The notes below the pieces were generated by a model that saw nothing but the letters and a program-made list of their open reading frames with translations, had not been told where the DNA came from and searched no databases. Of a stretch of 17,829 bases of DNA, positions 9,190 through 16,949 are shown piece by piece (position 1 is the stretch's first letter; every line of letters starts with the position of its first letter). A program made the translations under genes and the position numbers. The stretch is from Melioribacteraceae bacterium. Its GTDB lineage: Bacteria > Bacteroidota > Ignavibacteria > Ignavibacteriales > Melioribacteraceae. The DNA is taken from contig JALSTL010000046.1 in NCBI GenBank assembly GCA_026983755.1, positions 1 through 17,829 on the forward strand, read 5' to 3'.

Positions 9190-9759
9190 TTAACGATGAC
9201 AAGCTCCACAATTAGTGGGTCCTTTTTTCACATTTTTCAAATATGTTAATTGTTTTTCGGGTTCTCTATGGCAATTAAGGCAAGCAGTCATTGTCCAACC
9301 TCTCATTTGTTCAACTTTTTCCATATCGGCAATATTACCATGACAAGTTTCACATCTTATTCCGTTATTAACATGAACGGAATGATTGAAATAAGCATAC
9401 TCTGGCACTTTGTGAATTCTTTTCCACGGAATAGGTTTGTTCTGTTTATAATAGTTGGTCAACTTGATAATTTCCGGTTTATCTTTTTTAGCAACGGTAT
9501 GGCAATTCATACAAATATTGGCCGAAGGTACCAAAGCATGTCTTCCTTTTGTAACACCTGTATGACAATATTGACAATCAATTTTCATTATTCCGGCATG
9601 AAGTTTATGGGAATAATTTATCGGTTGTGTCGGTTGGTATCCGATACCATCTCTTTCTGCTCTGGATACATAAAAGGTAATCAAATATGAAAGTGCTATA
9701 ACAAAAACGGTTAATGGTAACCGTACTTTCAATACGTAATCAAGAAAAGATTTTTTCAT
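9190..9759 (-). CDS. actA: ACIII subunit ActA (pentaheme cytochrome c)
   Basis: ActA is the membrane-anchored multiheme cytochrome of Alternative Complex III. It takes electrons from the iron-sulfur clusters of ActB and passes them to the monoheme cytochrome. A single helix near residues 14-31 anchors it with the remainder in the periplasm. Five CxxCH motifs are present: 62-66 (CQYCH), 83-87 (CMNCH), 136-140 (CETCH), 160-164 (CLNCH) and 184-188 (CGACH). This is the number known for ActA. Additional histidines such as His51, His54, His126 and His129 could be distal heme ligands. The length of 189 residues is fairly short and the last heme motif lies almost at the C-terminus. It is the first gene of the operon and is preceded by a good promoter. 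AGG six bases before the ATG is only a weak ribosome site. Confidence 0.95.
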   Translation of the reverse strand: MKKSFLDYVLKVRLPLTVFVIALSYLITFYVSRAERDGIGYQPTQPINYSHKLHAGIMKIDCQYCHTGVTKGRHALVPSANICMNCHTVAKKDKPEIIKLTNYYKQNKPIPWKRIHKVPEYAYFNHSVHVNNGIRCETCHGNIADMEKVEQMRGWTMTACLNCHREPEKQLTYLKNVKKGPTNCGACHR

Positions 9760-9801
9760 TTAATACCTAATTGTTGAACGATTCTTTTTAGGAAATATTA
9801 T

Positions 9802-9829
9802 TTTATACTAACAAATATTCTGAAGTCAA
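9802..9829 (-). promoter_or_regulatory. Predicted promoter of the ACIII operon
   Basis: On the minus strand TTGACT (9824-9829) and TATAAA (9802-9807) are separated by 16 bases. Each matches the sigma-70 consensus at five of six positions. Transcription would begin near 9795, leaving a leader of about 36 bases before actA. The surrounding 181-base gap between the polyprenyl synthase and actA is otherwise AT-rich and shows no gene. Confidence 0.55.
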
Positions 9830-9940
9830 AAATTTTTAATATTTAAGATATAAAATCTCTTATTAAATGCAAAAAAATATTTTTTATTTCATAAAAGAAA
9901 ATTTTTAATTTGCAAAGACAAAATAATCTTTAAATTTTAA

Positions 9941-10921
9941 CTAATTTTTTCGTTCTATTACAAAATCTACCAAAGCTTCCAAAGCAAGTTTACTTTCGGA
10001 AGTCGGAAATATTTCTAACATTTGTTTAGCTTTGTAAGAGTATTCCAATGCAACGGAATTAGCATATTCTATACCATTAAATTTTTTTACAAAGGTTAAA
10101 ATTTCGCTAATGTTTTCACGTTTTTTATTTTTTTTGATTAGCTTTATTATATTTGATGCTTCTTTTTCCGTAGCGGAATTCAAGGCGTAAATTAAAGGTA
10201 ATGTAATTTTTTTTTCTTTTATGTCTCCGCCTAAAGGTTTCCCGATAATTTTAGATGAGCCGACATAATCTAAAATATCGTCTCTAATCTGAAAAGCTAT
10301 TCCTAGATATTCTCCGAAATTATGCATGGCATTTTGATATTCCGAATTTGCCGATGCACTCAAAGCTCCTATTTCACAACATGTGGAAAGTAATGATGCG
10401 GTTTTATCGGAAATTATTTTGAAATATGTTTTTTCATCTATATCAAGTTTTTTTGTTTTTTTTATTTGTAAAAGTTCCCCTTCGGACATTCTTTTAACCG
10501 TATCGGTTACAATTTTAAGAAAATCAAAATCTTTACCTTCAACGGCAATTAATAAACCTCTCGATAATAAATAATCTCCCATTAAAACAGCAACTTTATT
10601 TTTCCAAACTGCATTTATAGAAGGCATACCTCTTCTTTTTTCGGCACTGTCAACAACATCATCGTGAACAAGCGTTGCAGTATGCAGTAATTCTACCAAT
10701 ATGGCTCCCCTGTAAGATCTGTCGTTAATACCACCGGCAACTTTGGCAGATAGTAAAACCAAAAGCGGCCGAACTTTTTTCCCTTTTTGTTTTAAAATGT
10801 ATTTAGTTACCAGATCTACAAGACCTACTTTGGATTTTAAGGAATCCTTAAAAACTTCGTTAAACCGTATAAGTTCGCTTTTAATCGGTTTACTTATTTG
10901 GGTTAGATTAGTTTTCAGCAC
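9941..10921 (-). CDS. Long-chain polyprenyl diphosphate synthase
   Basis: This enzyme is a trans-isoprenyl diphosphate synthase that extends allylic diphosphates with isopentenyl diphosphate, giving the side chain of a respiratory quinone (menaquinone expected here). The first Asp-rich motif is D87-D88-V-V-D91, followed by RRGMPS. The second is D214-D215-I-L-D218 in FQIRDDILDYVG. GKKVRP near 47-52 is the usual substrate-binding segment. Ala82, five residues before the first motif, is small, which in this family fits a long-chain product; the exact length (C35-C45) cannot be read, so I give no symbol. The 326 residues are normal. The GTG start overlaps the 3' end of tatC by 14 bases; no better start exists nearby. 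Confidence 0.9.
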   Translation of the reverse strand: MLKTNLTQISKPIKSELIRFNEVFKDSLKSKVGLVDLVTKYILKQKGKKVRPLLVLLSAKVAGGINDRSYRGAILVELLHTATLVHDDVVDSAEKRRGMPSINAVWKNKVAVLMGDYLLSRGLLIAVEGKDFDFLKIVTDTVKRMSEGELLQIKKTKKLDIDEKTYFKIISDKTASLLSTCCEIGALSASANSEYQNAMHNFGEYLGIAFQIRDDILDYVGSSKIIGKPLGGDIKEKKITLPLIYALNSATEKEASNIIKLIKKNKKRENISEILTFVKKFNGIEYANSVALEYSYKAKQMLEIFPTSESKLALEALVDFVIERKN

Positions 10922-11663
10922 TTTTTTTCTGTGAAAATTTTGATACGAATATACTTATTTCATATAATAAAACCAAAGGTAATGCTAAAAGTATTTGGGC
11001 AATTGGGTCGGTTCCGGGTGTAAGCACGGCAGCTATAATCATAATAATTACTATTGAATGCCGTCTGTACTTTTGCATAAAAGCTGGTGTTAATATACCA
11101 AGTTTAGATAAAACAAATGAAAGCATTGGAAGTTCGAATATTACACCTGAAGCAAGCATAATACTTATAATAATTGAGAAATATTCGTTTATTGCAAAGT
11201 TATTTTCAATTTGTTGTGTTCCGAATTGTGCGGCAAATTTTAATGTTACGGGTATCATCACATAATAGGCAAATACTATGCCGAGCAAAAAACATAAAGT
11301 TGAATAGAAAACTATTCTGCCAATATATTTTTTTTCATTCTCTTTAAGTGCAGGTGCAATAAACTTCCAAATTTGATAGAAGACGTTAGGTAAACTGATA
11401 ATAAAACCGGCTATAACTGCTACTTGAAAGAATAAAAATAATTGTCCAAACGGTCGAAGGTTTTGCAGATGCAGTTCTGAATTTTTTGCAGGTAACAACA
11501 AAATATTATTAATAAGAAAGTCTATAAAAATCCAGGCAACGGTTGTACCTATAAATACTCCGATAAGTATATATATGAATCTCCAACGGAATTCTTCGAG
11601 GTGCTCCAGAAAAGTCATTTCGGCACCGTTTTTTTCCCCCGGTAACTTATCGTTTTTTTTCAA
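10908..11663 (-). CDS. tatC: Sec-independent protein translocase TatC
   Basis: TatC is the six-helix inner-membrane receptor that recognises twin-arginine signal peptides and passes folded proteins to TatA. The N-terminal family motif appears as FLEHLEEFRWR at 18-28. The conserved glutamate is Glu177 in GVIFELPM, and TPGTDPIAQ at 215-223 is the usual TPxxD motif. Hydrophobic segments and the length of 251 residues fit the family. The assigned start is TTG at 11661-11663 with only a weak ribosome site. An internal ATG at codon 16 (MTFLEH) is an alternative that would still keep the whole signature. The gene lies 15 bases after glyA and overlaps the next gene. No tatA is seen in the window. ActB and the small Tat protein downstream are likely clients. 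Confidence 0.95.
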   Translation of the reverse strand: MKKNDKLPGEKNGAEMTFLEHLEEFRWRFIYILIGVFIGTTVAWIFIDFLINNILLLPAKNSELHLQNLRPFGQLFLFFQVAVIAGFIISLPNVFYQIWKFIAPALKENEKKYIGRIVFYSTLCFLLGIVFAYYVMIPVTLKFAAQFGTQQIENNFAINEYFSIIISIMLASGVIFELPMLSFVLSKLGILTPAFMQKYRRHSIVIIMIIAAVLTPGTDPIAQILLALPLVLLYEISIFVSKFSQKKSAEN

Positions 11664-11678
11664 ACTTTTAATAAACTT

Positions 11679-12977
11679 TTATTTTCTAAAATTAGTATAA
11701 AGCGGAAATTTTTCACAAAGAGCTTTTACATCATTTTTTATAGCGGCCAATTTATTTTCGTTATTGTAATTTGTAATTGCTCTATCAATAATTTTCGCTA
11801 TTATTTTCATTTCGTTTTCTTTCATACCTCTTGTAGTAGCCGCAGGTGTTCCTATTCTTATACCGCTTGTAACAAAGGGACTTTTGGTATCGAATGGAAT
11901 CATGTTTTTATTAACGGTAACGCCGGCAAGTTCCAAAGCTTTTTCCGCTTTTTTGCCGGATATATTTCTATTAGTTAAATTTACCAACATCAAATGATTT
12001 TCGGTACCGCCGGAAACTATTTGATAACCTAATTCCATTAAACTTTCCGCTAGAATATTTGCATTTGAAATAACTTGTTTGGCATAGTCGGTAAATGAAT
12101 TTTTCAATACTTCGCCGAAAGCAACGGCTTTTGCCATAATTATGTGCATTAAAGGTCCGCCTTGAATTCCGGGCATTACGGTACTATCAAATATTTCCGA
12201 CATCATTTTGGTTCTATCACCTTTTGGTGTTTTAATTCCCAATCGATTTTCGGAATCTTTACCAATTAGAATTATACCGCCGCGAGGTCCTCGTAATGTT
12301 TTATGTGTAGTTGATGTTACCACATCGCAATAAGGAATGGGATTATTAAGTAATCCTTTTGCAATAAGTCCGGCAGGATGCGCCATATCACACATCAAAA
12401 ATGCATTTACTTTGTCTGCTATTTCTCTAAATGCTTTATAATCCCAATCTCTGGAATATGCGCTGCTTCCGGTAATAATCAACTTGGGCTTTTCTTTTTT
12501 TGCAATATCTTCAATTACATTGTAATCAAGTTGTTCGGTTTTCTCATCCAATTTGTATTCTATTGCCCGATATAATTTTCCGGAAAAATTTACATGTGAA
12601 CCATGTGTTAAATGCCCGCCATGTGCTAAACTTAGTCCCATAAATTTATCTCCGGGTTTAAGTAGCGACATAAACACAGCCATATTTGCTTGCGAACCAC
12701 TGTGAGGTTGAACATTTACATATTCGGCTCCGAATATTTTTTTTAGTCTTTCTCTCGCAATTTCTTCTGCCATATCAACATATTGGCAACCACCGTAATA
12801 TCTTTTTCCGGGATATCCTTCGGCATATTTATTTGTTAAAACGGAGCCGGCAGCTTCCAGCACGGCTTCGCTTACAAAGTTCTCCGATGCAATTAACTCG
12901 AGGTAATCCGATTGCCGAGCAATTTCGGAATTTAGTACTTTAAATATCTCTTGGTCTTTTGCCAAGTTATCAAACAT
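11679..12977 (-). CDS. glyA: Serine hydroxymethyltransferase
   Basis: GlyA is a cytoplasmic pyridoxal-phosphate enzyme that interconverts serine and tetrahydrofolate with glycine and 5,10-methylene-tetrahydrofolate, feeding one-carbon metabolism. The Schiff-base lysine is Lys226 in [15 protein letters not shown]. Other family segments are [13 protein letters not shown] at 51-63, PHSGSQAN at 91-98, [10 protein letters not shown] at 118-127 and CDMAHPAGL at 196-204 with Asp197 and His200. An extra segment after the lysine loop (about 238-265) resembles the longer version found in Bacteroidota and relatives. The length is 432 residues. The ATG start has AAGGAAG seven bases upstream. It lies 20 bases after the TPR gene. 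There is no functional tie to the respiratory genes, so this looks like a general housekeeping neighbour. Confidence 0.97.
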   Translation of the reverse strand: MFDNLAKDQEIFKVLNSEIARQSDYLELIASENFVSEAVLEAAGSVLTNKYAEGYPGKRYYGGCQYVDMAEEIARERLKKIFGAEYVNVQPHSGSQANMAVFMSLLKPGDKFMGLSLAHGGHLTHGSHVNFSGKLYRAIEYKLDEKTEQLDYNVIEDIAKKEKPKLIITGSSAYSRDWDYKAFREIADKVNAFLMCDMAHPAGLIAKGLLNNPIPYCDVVTSTTHKTLRGPRGGIILIGKDSENRLGIKTPKGDRTKMMSEIFDSTVMPGIQGGPLMHIIMAKAVAFGEVLKNSFTDYAKQVISNANILAESLMELGYQIVSGGTENHLMLVNLTNRNISGKKAEKALELAGVTVNKNMIPFDTKSPFVTSGIRIGTPAATTRGMKENEMKIIAKIIDRAITNYNNENKLAAIKNDVKALCEKFPLYTNFRK

Positions 12978-12997
12978 AAAAATTCTTCCTTAAAAAT

Positions 12998-14281
12998 TTA
13001 CATTGAAACAGTAACTGATTTATTTATCCATCCGTAACATTTACCGCCAATTTTAATAACATCCCCGTTTTTCTTTTTTCTAAAGAAATAATCTTCTTTT
13101 GTGGGAACGGAATTAGCTAAGGCTCTCACTCTATCTCTAGCGGCGGCGGCATGCTCACCACCCATAGCGGCTACTTTTCTGTATGTATCTTGAGCTAATT
13201 TGTAAACTAATTTATCTTTGAAGTCGAAACCGCAGTTTCTGGCTGCTTGTTCATATAATCCGGCTTCTATGTAAAGAGGATAATCCCAACCGGGACTAAC
13301 TTTTGCGGCTTTTTTTAAATAATTTCTTGCAACGGAATATTGCCCCATGTTCTTGTATAATAAAGCCAAATTAAAATAACTATCTCTGTTATTGGGTTGC
13401 AAACTTATTAGGCGTTTGTATGCTGAAACTGCTTTATCCGTTTGATCGTTCTTTTGGTAAGCTCTTGCAAGTTCATTCCAATAATTTATTACTTCAGGTT
13501 TTGTTTCAGTTAAAAACAATAACGGTTCAATTTCGGAAGCGTAATCTCCAAGGCGCTTACAAACTTTTGCATATTTCCATGCTTTTTCGGGATTTTGTTT
13601 ATCAGCATCCCAAGCTTTTTTCATAAATTCTTTTAATTGTTCTTGGTCCTCGGCAAGACTTGCAACAATTGCAGGCCATCTTCCGTTTTCAGGTTCCAAA
13701 TCGGATAGTTTTAGATATACATCCAAAGCTTTCATTTTATAGTCGGGATTATCTTCCATATTATTTCTATATAATGTTCCCAATTGATCTAAATAAAATA
13801 CTTTGCTGGGTATATCTTGACCAAGAGCAAAACCTTTTTCGTAGGCAGCAATTGCATCTTCCGGTTTTGCATGTTTCCATTTGTCCAATACATAACCTTT
13901 TCTAACAAGATAATAACCTGCATTGGCGGAATCGTATTTTACGGCTTTGTCATATAAATAAAGTGCGGTATCGGCCAAAACTTGTTTAATTTTATCTGTA
14001 GTGGAGCTATCGTCGTGTACGGCCCAAATTACTTTATCTATTTTTTTATAGATTTTATATTTAGGCATAAAATCCGGTTTATTATTTATAACATTGAAGC
14101 CTTTTTCTATTGTGAACATTTCGAATTGTTTGATTTTGTAAGCTTCGAAAAACAAGCTTGCTTCTACCATTACGTTTACACTATCACCACCGGCATAATT
14201 GTATGTAGCAGCAAAGTTATTTTCCGTTAAAAATGAAATTGATAGAAACAATAAAATTAAAAATGCTTTTAACTTTTTCAA
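12998..14281 (-). CDS. Secreted TPR-repeat protein
   Basis: A signal peptide (about residues 1-24, cut near NFAA-T) is followed by a mostly helical protein of 427 residues. At least two clear tetratricopeptide repeats lie near 265-298 and 299-332, with typical spacing in YWNELARAYQKN and SYFNLALLYKNMGQY. Weaker repeats are likely from about 105 to 195. The C-terminus (about 385-427) leaves the repeat pattern, with a basic KKKNGDVIKIGGK segment. The protein probably acts as a periplasmic or outer-membrane-associated scaffold; its partner is unknown. The TTG start is strongly supported by AAAGGAG six bases upstream. It follows the beta-barrel gene by 18 bases, so the two may work together (inference). 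Confidence 0.85.
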   Translation of the reverse strand: MKKLKAFLILLFLSISFLTENNFAATYNYAGGDSVNVMVEASLFFEAYKIKQFEMFTIEKGFNVINNKPDFMPKYKIYKKIDKVIWAVHDDSSTTDKIKQVLADTALYLYDKAVKYDSANAGYYLVRKGYVLDKWKHAKPEDAIAAYEKGFALGQDIPSKVFYLDQLGTLYRNNMEDNPDYKMKALDVYLKLSDLEPENGRWPAIVASLAEDQEQLKEFMKKAWDADKQNPEKAWKYAKVCKRLGDYASEIEPLLFLTETKPEVINYWNELARAYQKNDQTDKAVSAYKRLISLQPNNRDSYFNLALLYKNMGQYSVARNYLKKAAKVSPGWDYPLYIEAGLYEQAARNCGFDFKDKLVYKLAQDTYRKVAAMGGEHAAAARDRVRALANSVPTKEDYFFRKKKNGDVIKIGGKCYGWINKSVTVSM

Positions 14282-14287
14282 TTTGTA

Positions 14288-14294
14288 CTCCTTT
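14288..14294 (-). promoter_or_regulatory. Ribosome binding site fixing the TTG start of the TPR gene
   Basis: AAAGGAG on the minus strand lies six bases before the TTG at 14279-14281. The signal-peptide start (KKLKAFLILLF) follows directly, so TTG is the natural initiation codon. Confidence 0.8.
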
Positions 14295-14299
14295 ATTTG

Positions 14300-15544
14300 T
14301 TATCTTTCTCTTCTAATAAACCATAATTCTCCCAAATTAACCGAAACTATGGCCTTAAAAATATTTTCGCTTATTAAGTTATCGTTTGTATTACCGCGAA
14401 TTCCATACATTAAACCGATATCTATTGTATTTCTAATTCCCAAAGGTAATGAAATACCACCATAAAAACTAAATTGGTTAACACCTTTTCCGTTGATGCT
14501 GTATTGGGTTTGCTCATAACTTAAACCGCCTCTGTATTTAACAAGTTCCCAGAATGTACCGAATTTTTTTTCAGATTTAGTATATTCCATTCCAAACGAG
14601 TATCGTTTAAAGTTTTGTAAACCGCTTTTATTGAAGTTGTTAACGGAAAAAGTGTTCCATGGTTGAAACAAATAATCGAAATTTAATTTATATCTTCTAT
14701 TATACTTAAAACTTAAACCAAAACCAAATCGGGTAGGAAATTTGATTTTAAATTTCCCGGTTTTTATTTCGTTACTTCCCAGCGAAGTTATTGAACTAAC
14801 AATCGTATCGGCATTTATGTTTCCGAACAAATTATATATAAAACCGAATCTTACATCGGAAAATTTTTTAACTCCAAAACCTTTTGCAATATCGGGCGAA
14901 AGTAATCCGATTGTTGTTCCAAGACCTCTATATTTGTATGTTGTTTGAAAATTTGAATTGGTTAGTTCCGAATTTTCGAATGTTATTGAAGATGCATAAA
15001 AATTATTTCCTACTAAATATTCGAAGGTAGCACCTACTGAAAAATTCAACGGTAGTTCGTAAGATATTCCGAAAAACAATTTGGAAATTTCTCCTTTACC
15101 TTTAAATTCGTTTTTATAGTTTTCCGAACCTGTTGTTTGTTTTGTTTGAATTACATCGTAATTCACATTTGTATAGGGTACCACTCCCAAAACAAATCCT
15201 ATACCGTAATCTTTTTGCAAAGGGAAGCCGAGAGAAAAACCGTTAAACTTAGTTTGGTAATTCATTGCAGAAGAAGTACCGTTCGATATTTTTGTGCCGT
15301 CTGTTGTAAGTCCGGTTTGAAAACGGGTTGTTTTTAATAAGCTTAATGATGCCGGATTATTGTAATTTATATATTTCTTATTATTACCGGCGTAATCTAA
15401 ACCACCAATGCCAAATAGATTTGCTTGATTTGTAATTTGAATATCTCCCAGACCGTATCTTGTATAAACGGAACCGCTTTGAGCATTAAGCTTTAAGCTT
15501 AAAATTATTAATATTAAAGTAACTATTTTTTTGTTTTTAATCAT
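14300..15544 (-). CDS. Predicted outer-membrane beta-barrel protein
   Basis: A signal peptide (IVTLILIILSLKLNA, cleavage expected before QSG near residue 22) precedes a protein of 414 residues. It has many alternating polar/hydrophobic strands rich in Gly, Phe, Tyr and Asn. The mature start SVYTRYGLGDIQ, followed by an NNPASL segment near 61-66, is typical of Bacteroidota-group outer-membrane proteins broadly related to FadL- or PorV-like barrels. I cannot name a substrate. The C-terminus ends in a strand (IVSVNLGELWFI) and a short basic tail. The ATG lies inside the end of the lipoprotein gene (8-base overlap), suggesting coupled expression of a lipoprotein, a barrel and a periplasmic TPR protein. 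Confidence 0.8.
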   Translation of the reverse strand: MIKNKKIVTLILIILSLKLNAQSGSVYTRYGLGDIQITNQANLFGIGGLDYAGNNKKYINYNNPASLSLLKTTRFQTGLTTDGTKISNGTSSAMNYQTKFNGFSLGFPLQKDYGIGFVLGVVPYTNVNYDVIQTKQTTGSENYKNEFKGKGEISKLFFGISYELPLNFSVGATFEYLVGNNFYASSITFENSELTNSNFQTTYKYRGLGTTIGLLSPDIAKGFGVKKFSDVRFGFIYNLFGNINADTIVSSITSLGSNEIKTGKFKIKFPTRFGFGLSFKYNRRYKLNFDYLFQPWNTFSVNNFNKSGLQNFKRYSFGMEYTKSEKKFGTFWELVKYRGGLSYEQTQYSINGKGVNQFSFYGGISLPLGIRNTIDIGLMYGIRGNTNDNLISENIFKAIVSVNLGELWFIRRER

Positions 15545-16742
15545 TTTTATTCGATATTGTGTATAATATTGTTAATCTTGGTTTTAAAGAATCAACTTTA
15601 TAATCGCTTCTGTAAAATGCTATTGTATTGGCACTTCTGTCTTCATCTCCAAGTCTTACTTCCATTCCTTCGTTGTTTTCTCCGTTAACCCAACGTTGAA
15701 CAAATTTTCTTATATCACCAGAATATTTATCTCCTTTTTTATAAAGTGCGGCAATTCCGTAGGTATTGTTTATAAGATTTTCGTTTTTGTTAATAAAAAA
15801 TCTTACTGCAACGGTATCTGTTCTAACGGTTCCAATTTCGGTAGCGGATTTGTCTATAAACAAATCCAATGTTGCTCTATTCAGTATTACATTATCTGGA
15901 ATTTGTGAAACATCAAACCAAAGTTTTCCTCTAATTAATGAAGAGCCTTGTAATATTAAACTGTTTGCATTTTGCTGTGGCAATGTTCTGCTTACAACGT
16001 GAAGGTCTAAACTTTGTACGGCTTTGATTGTATCAATCCATTTCCCTTCTTTTTGGAAAACCATATTCAATGTTATGTATTTTGAAGTAATAAATCTTGA
16101 AATTGCTTGGAAGCCGGCAATTCCGGTTTTGCTTACCGGAGAAAAATAAAGTCCGTTTATATGAGATACGGATTTATTCGCAATATTCGTTATCCAATTA
16201 TTAACTACTTCGTTTTTTATACCGAATTTAATTAAGCTATCGGAAAATGAATATGTATTTTTTATCAGAATATCACTACTTAGAGAAGATTTTACCGCTT
16301 CAAGTGTATCGTTATTAAAATCGTTTGAACTCCAATTATAGTTAATTTCTTTTACCGTAAATTCGAAATGAGATTTATCACCTATCCAATAATTCGGATG
16401 CATTTCAATCCATGATGATATTAGTTTTACTTGATTAGCTTCGATATCTTTTGCAATCGAATCTTGCAATAAAATTCCAAAACTTAATAACATATCAACG
16501 GATAAATTTTTATAGCTTCCTAATAAAACTCTTTTTGAATTACCGAAAAACAACGAATCTTTTTCAAAGGTTGAAAATGTTTGGTTGAATGAATTTTTAT
16601 AACTGTCAATTTCTTTGAAAATAATTTTGTCTTTTTTAGGTATTAAGATTCCGCCTACGTCGGAAGGTTTGTTGCTACAAGCGAATGCGATTATAAAAAT
16701 TACAATTAGTAGTAAAGATAATTTAGTTATTTTGTTTAACAC
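15537..16742 (-). CDS. DUF4270-like lipoprotein with a DNRLRE-like C-terminal region
   Basis: I take the start as GTG at 16740-16742, with GGAG five bases upstream, giving 401 residues. A longer reading from TTG at 16784 adds 14 residues that do not look like a signal peptide. Residues 1-21 are a hydrophobic signal ending AFA, followed by Cys22, a reasonable though not perfect lipobox. An LLGSY segment follows DSLFFGNSKRV and resembles DUF4270 lipoproteins, which in Bacteroidota often sit beside glycogen synthase, as here. The C-terminal 150 residues (GKLWFDVSQIP, ATLDLFIDKS, FVQRWVNGENNEG, PRLTILYT) resemble the DNRLRE beta-sandwich fold seen in cell-surface proteins. The function is unknown; an outer-membrane location is likely. 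Confidence 0.75.
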   Translation of the reverse strand: MLNKITKLSLLLIVIFIIAFACSNKPSDVGGILIPKKDKIIFKEIDSYKNSFNQTFSTFEKDSLFFGNSKRVLLGSYKNLSVDMLLSFGILLQDSIAKDIEANQVKLISSWIEMHPNYWIGDKSHFEFTVKEINYNWSSNDFNNDTLEAVKSSLSSDILIKNTYSFSDSLIKFGIKNEVVNNWITNIANKSVSHINGLYFSPVSKTGIAGFQAISRFITSKYITLNMVFQKEGKWIDTIKAVQSLDLHVVSRTLPQQNANSLILQGSSLIRGKLWFDVSQIPDNVILNRATLDLFIDKSATEIGTVRTDTVAVRFFINKNENLINNTYGIAALYKKGDKYSGDIRKFVQRWVNGENNEGMEVRLGDEDRSANTIAFYRSDYKVDSLKPRLTILYTISNKND

Positions 16743-16747
16743 AAATT

Positions 16748-16751
16748 CTCC
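16748..16751 (-). promoter_or_regulatory. Ribosome binding site supporting the GTG start of the lipoprotein gene
   Basis: GGAG on the minus strand lies five bases before the GTG at 16740-16742. The lipoprotein signal follows directly, so this start is preferred over the upstream TTG. Confidence 0.6.
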
Positions 16752-16851
16752 GTATGGTTTCTGGTTTTCCAACAGCTTGCACAAGTAAGTTAAAAAATAT
16801 AAGTAGTAAATTTGGGAGTTTTTTTTGTTTATTACAACTTAAAAATTAACG

Positions 16852-16898
16852 TACCGAAAAAGTTTTTGTACATAGATTTAAAAATTTAATTTTCGGTA
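16852..16898. repeat. Nine-base perfect inverted repeat in the glgA-lipoprotein gap
   Basis: TACCGAAAA (16852-16860) and TTTTCGGTA (16890-16898) are perfect complements around a 29-base AT-rich loop. The repeat lies 52 bases past the glgA stop and about 110 bases before the lipoprotein start. It could be part of a glgA transcript end or a regulator site. The long loop and lack of a clean T-run make an intrinsic terminator doubtful. No convincing promoter was seen in the rest of this 207-base gap. Confidence 0.35.
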
Positions 16899-16949
16899 AA
16901 AAATTTTTACACTAAAATTTTCAATCAAGTTAATACATCAAAAGTTTCG

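Noticed and set aside
9250..9690. Plus-strand open frame of 146 codons opposite actA
   Set aside because: It is antisense to the pentaheme cytochrome, whose five heme motifs prove the minus-strand reading; the plus-strand protein has no recognisable domain.
9914..9931. Possible terminator hairpin after the polyprenyl synthase gene
   Set aside because: Only a 5-base AT-rich stem (AAAGA/TCTTT) with an 8-base loop and no T-run; too weak to call.
15486..15502. Near-palindrome TTAAGCTTTAAGCTTAA
   Set aside because: It lies in the signal-peptide codons of the barrel gene (Leu-Ser-Leu-Lys-Leu) and follows from ordinary codon choice.
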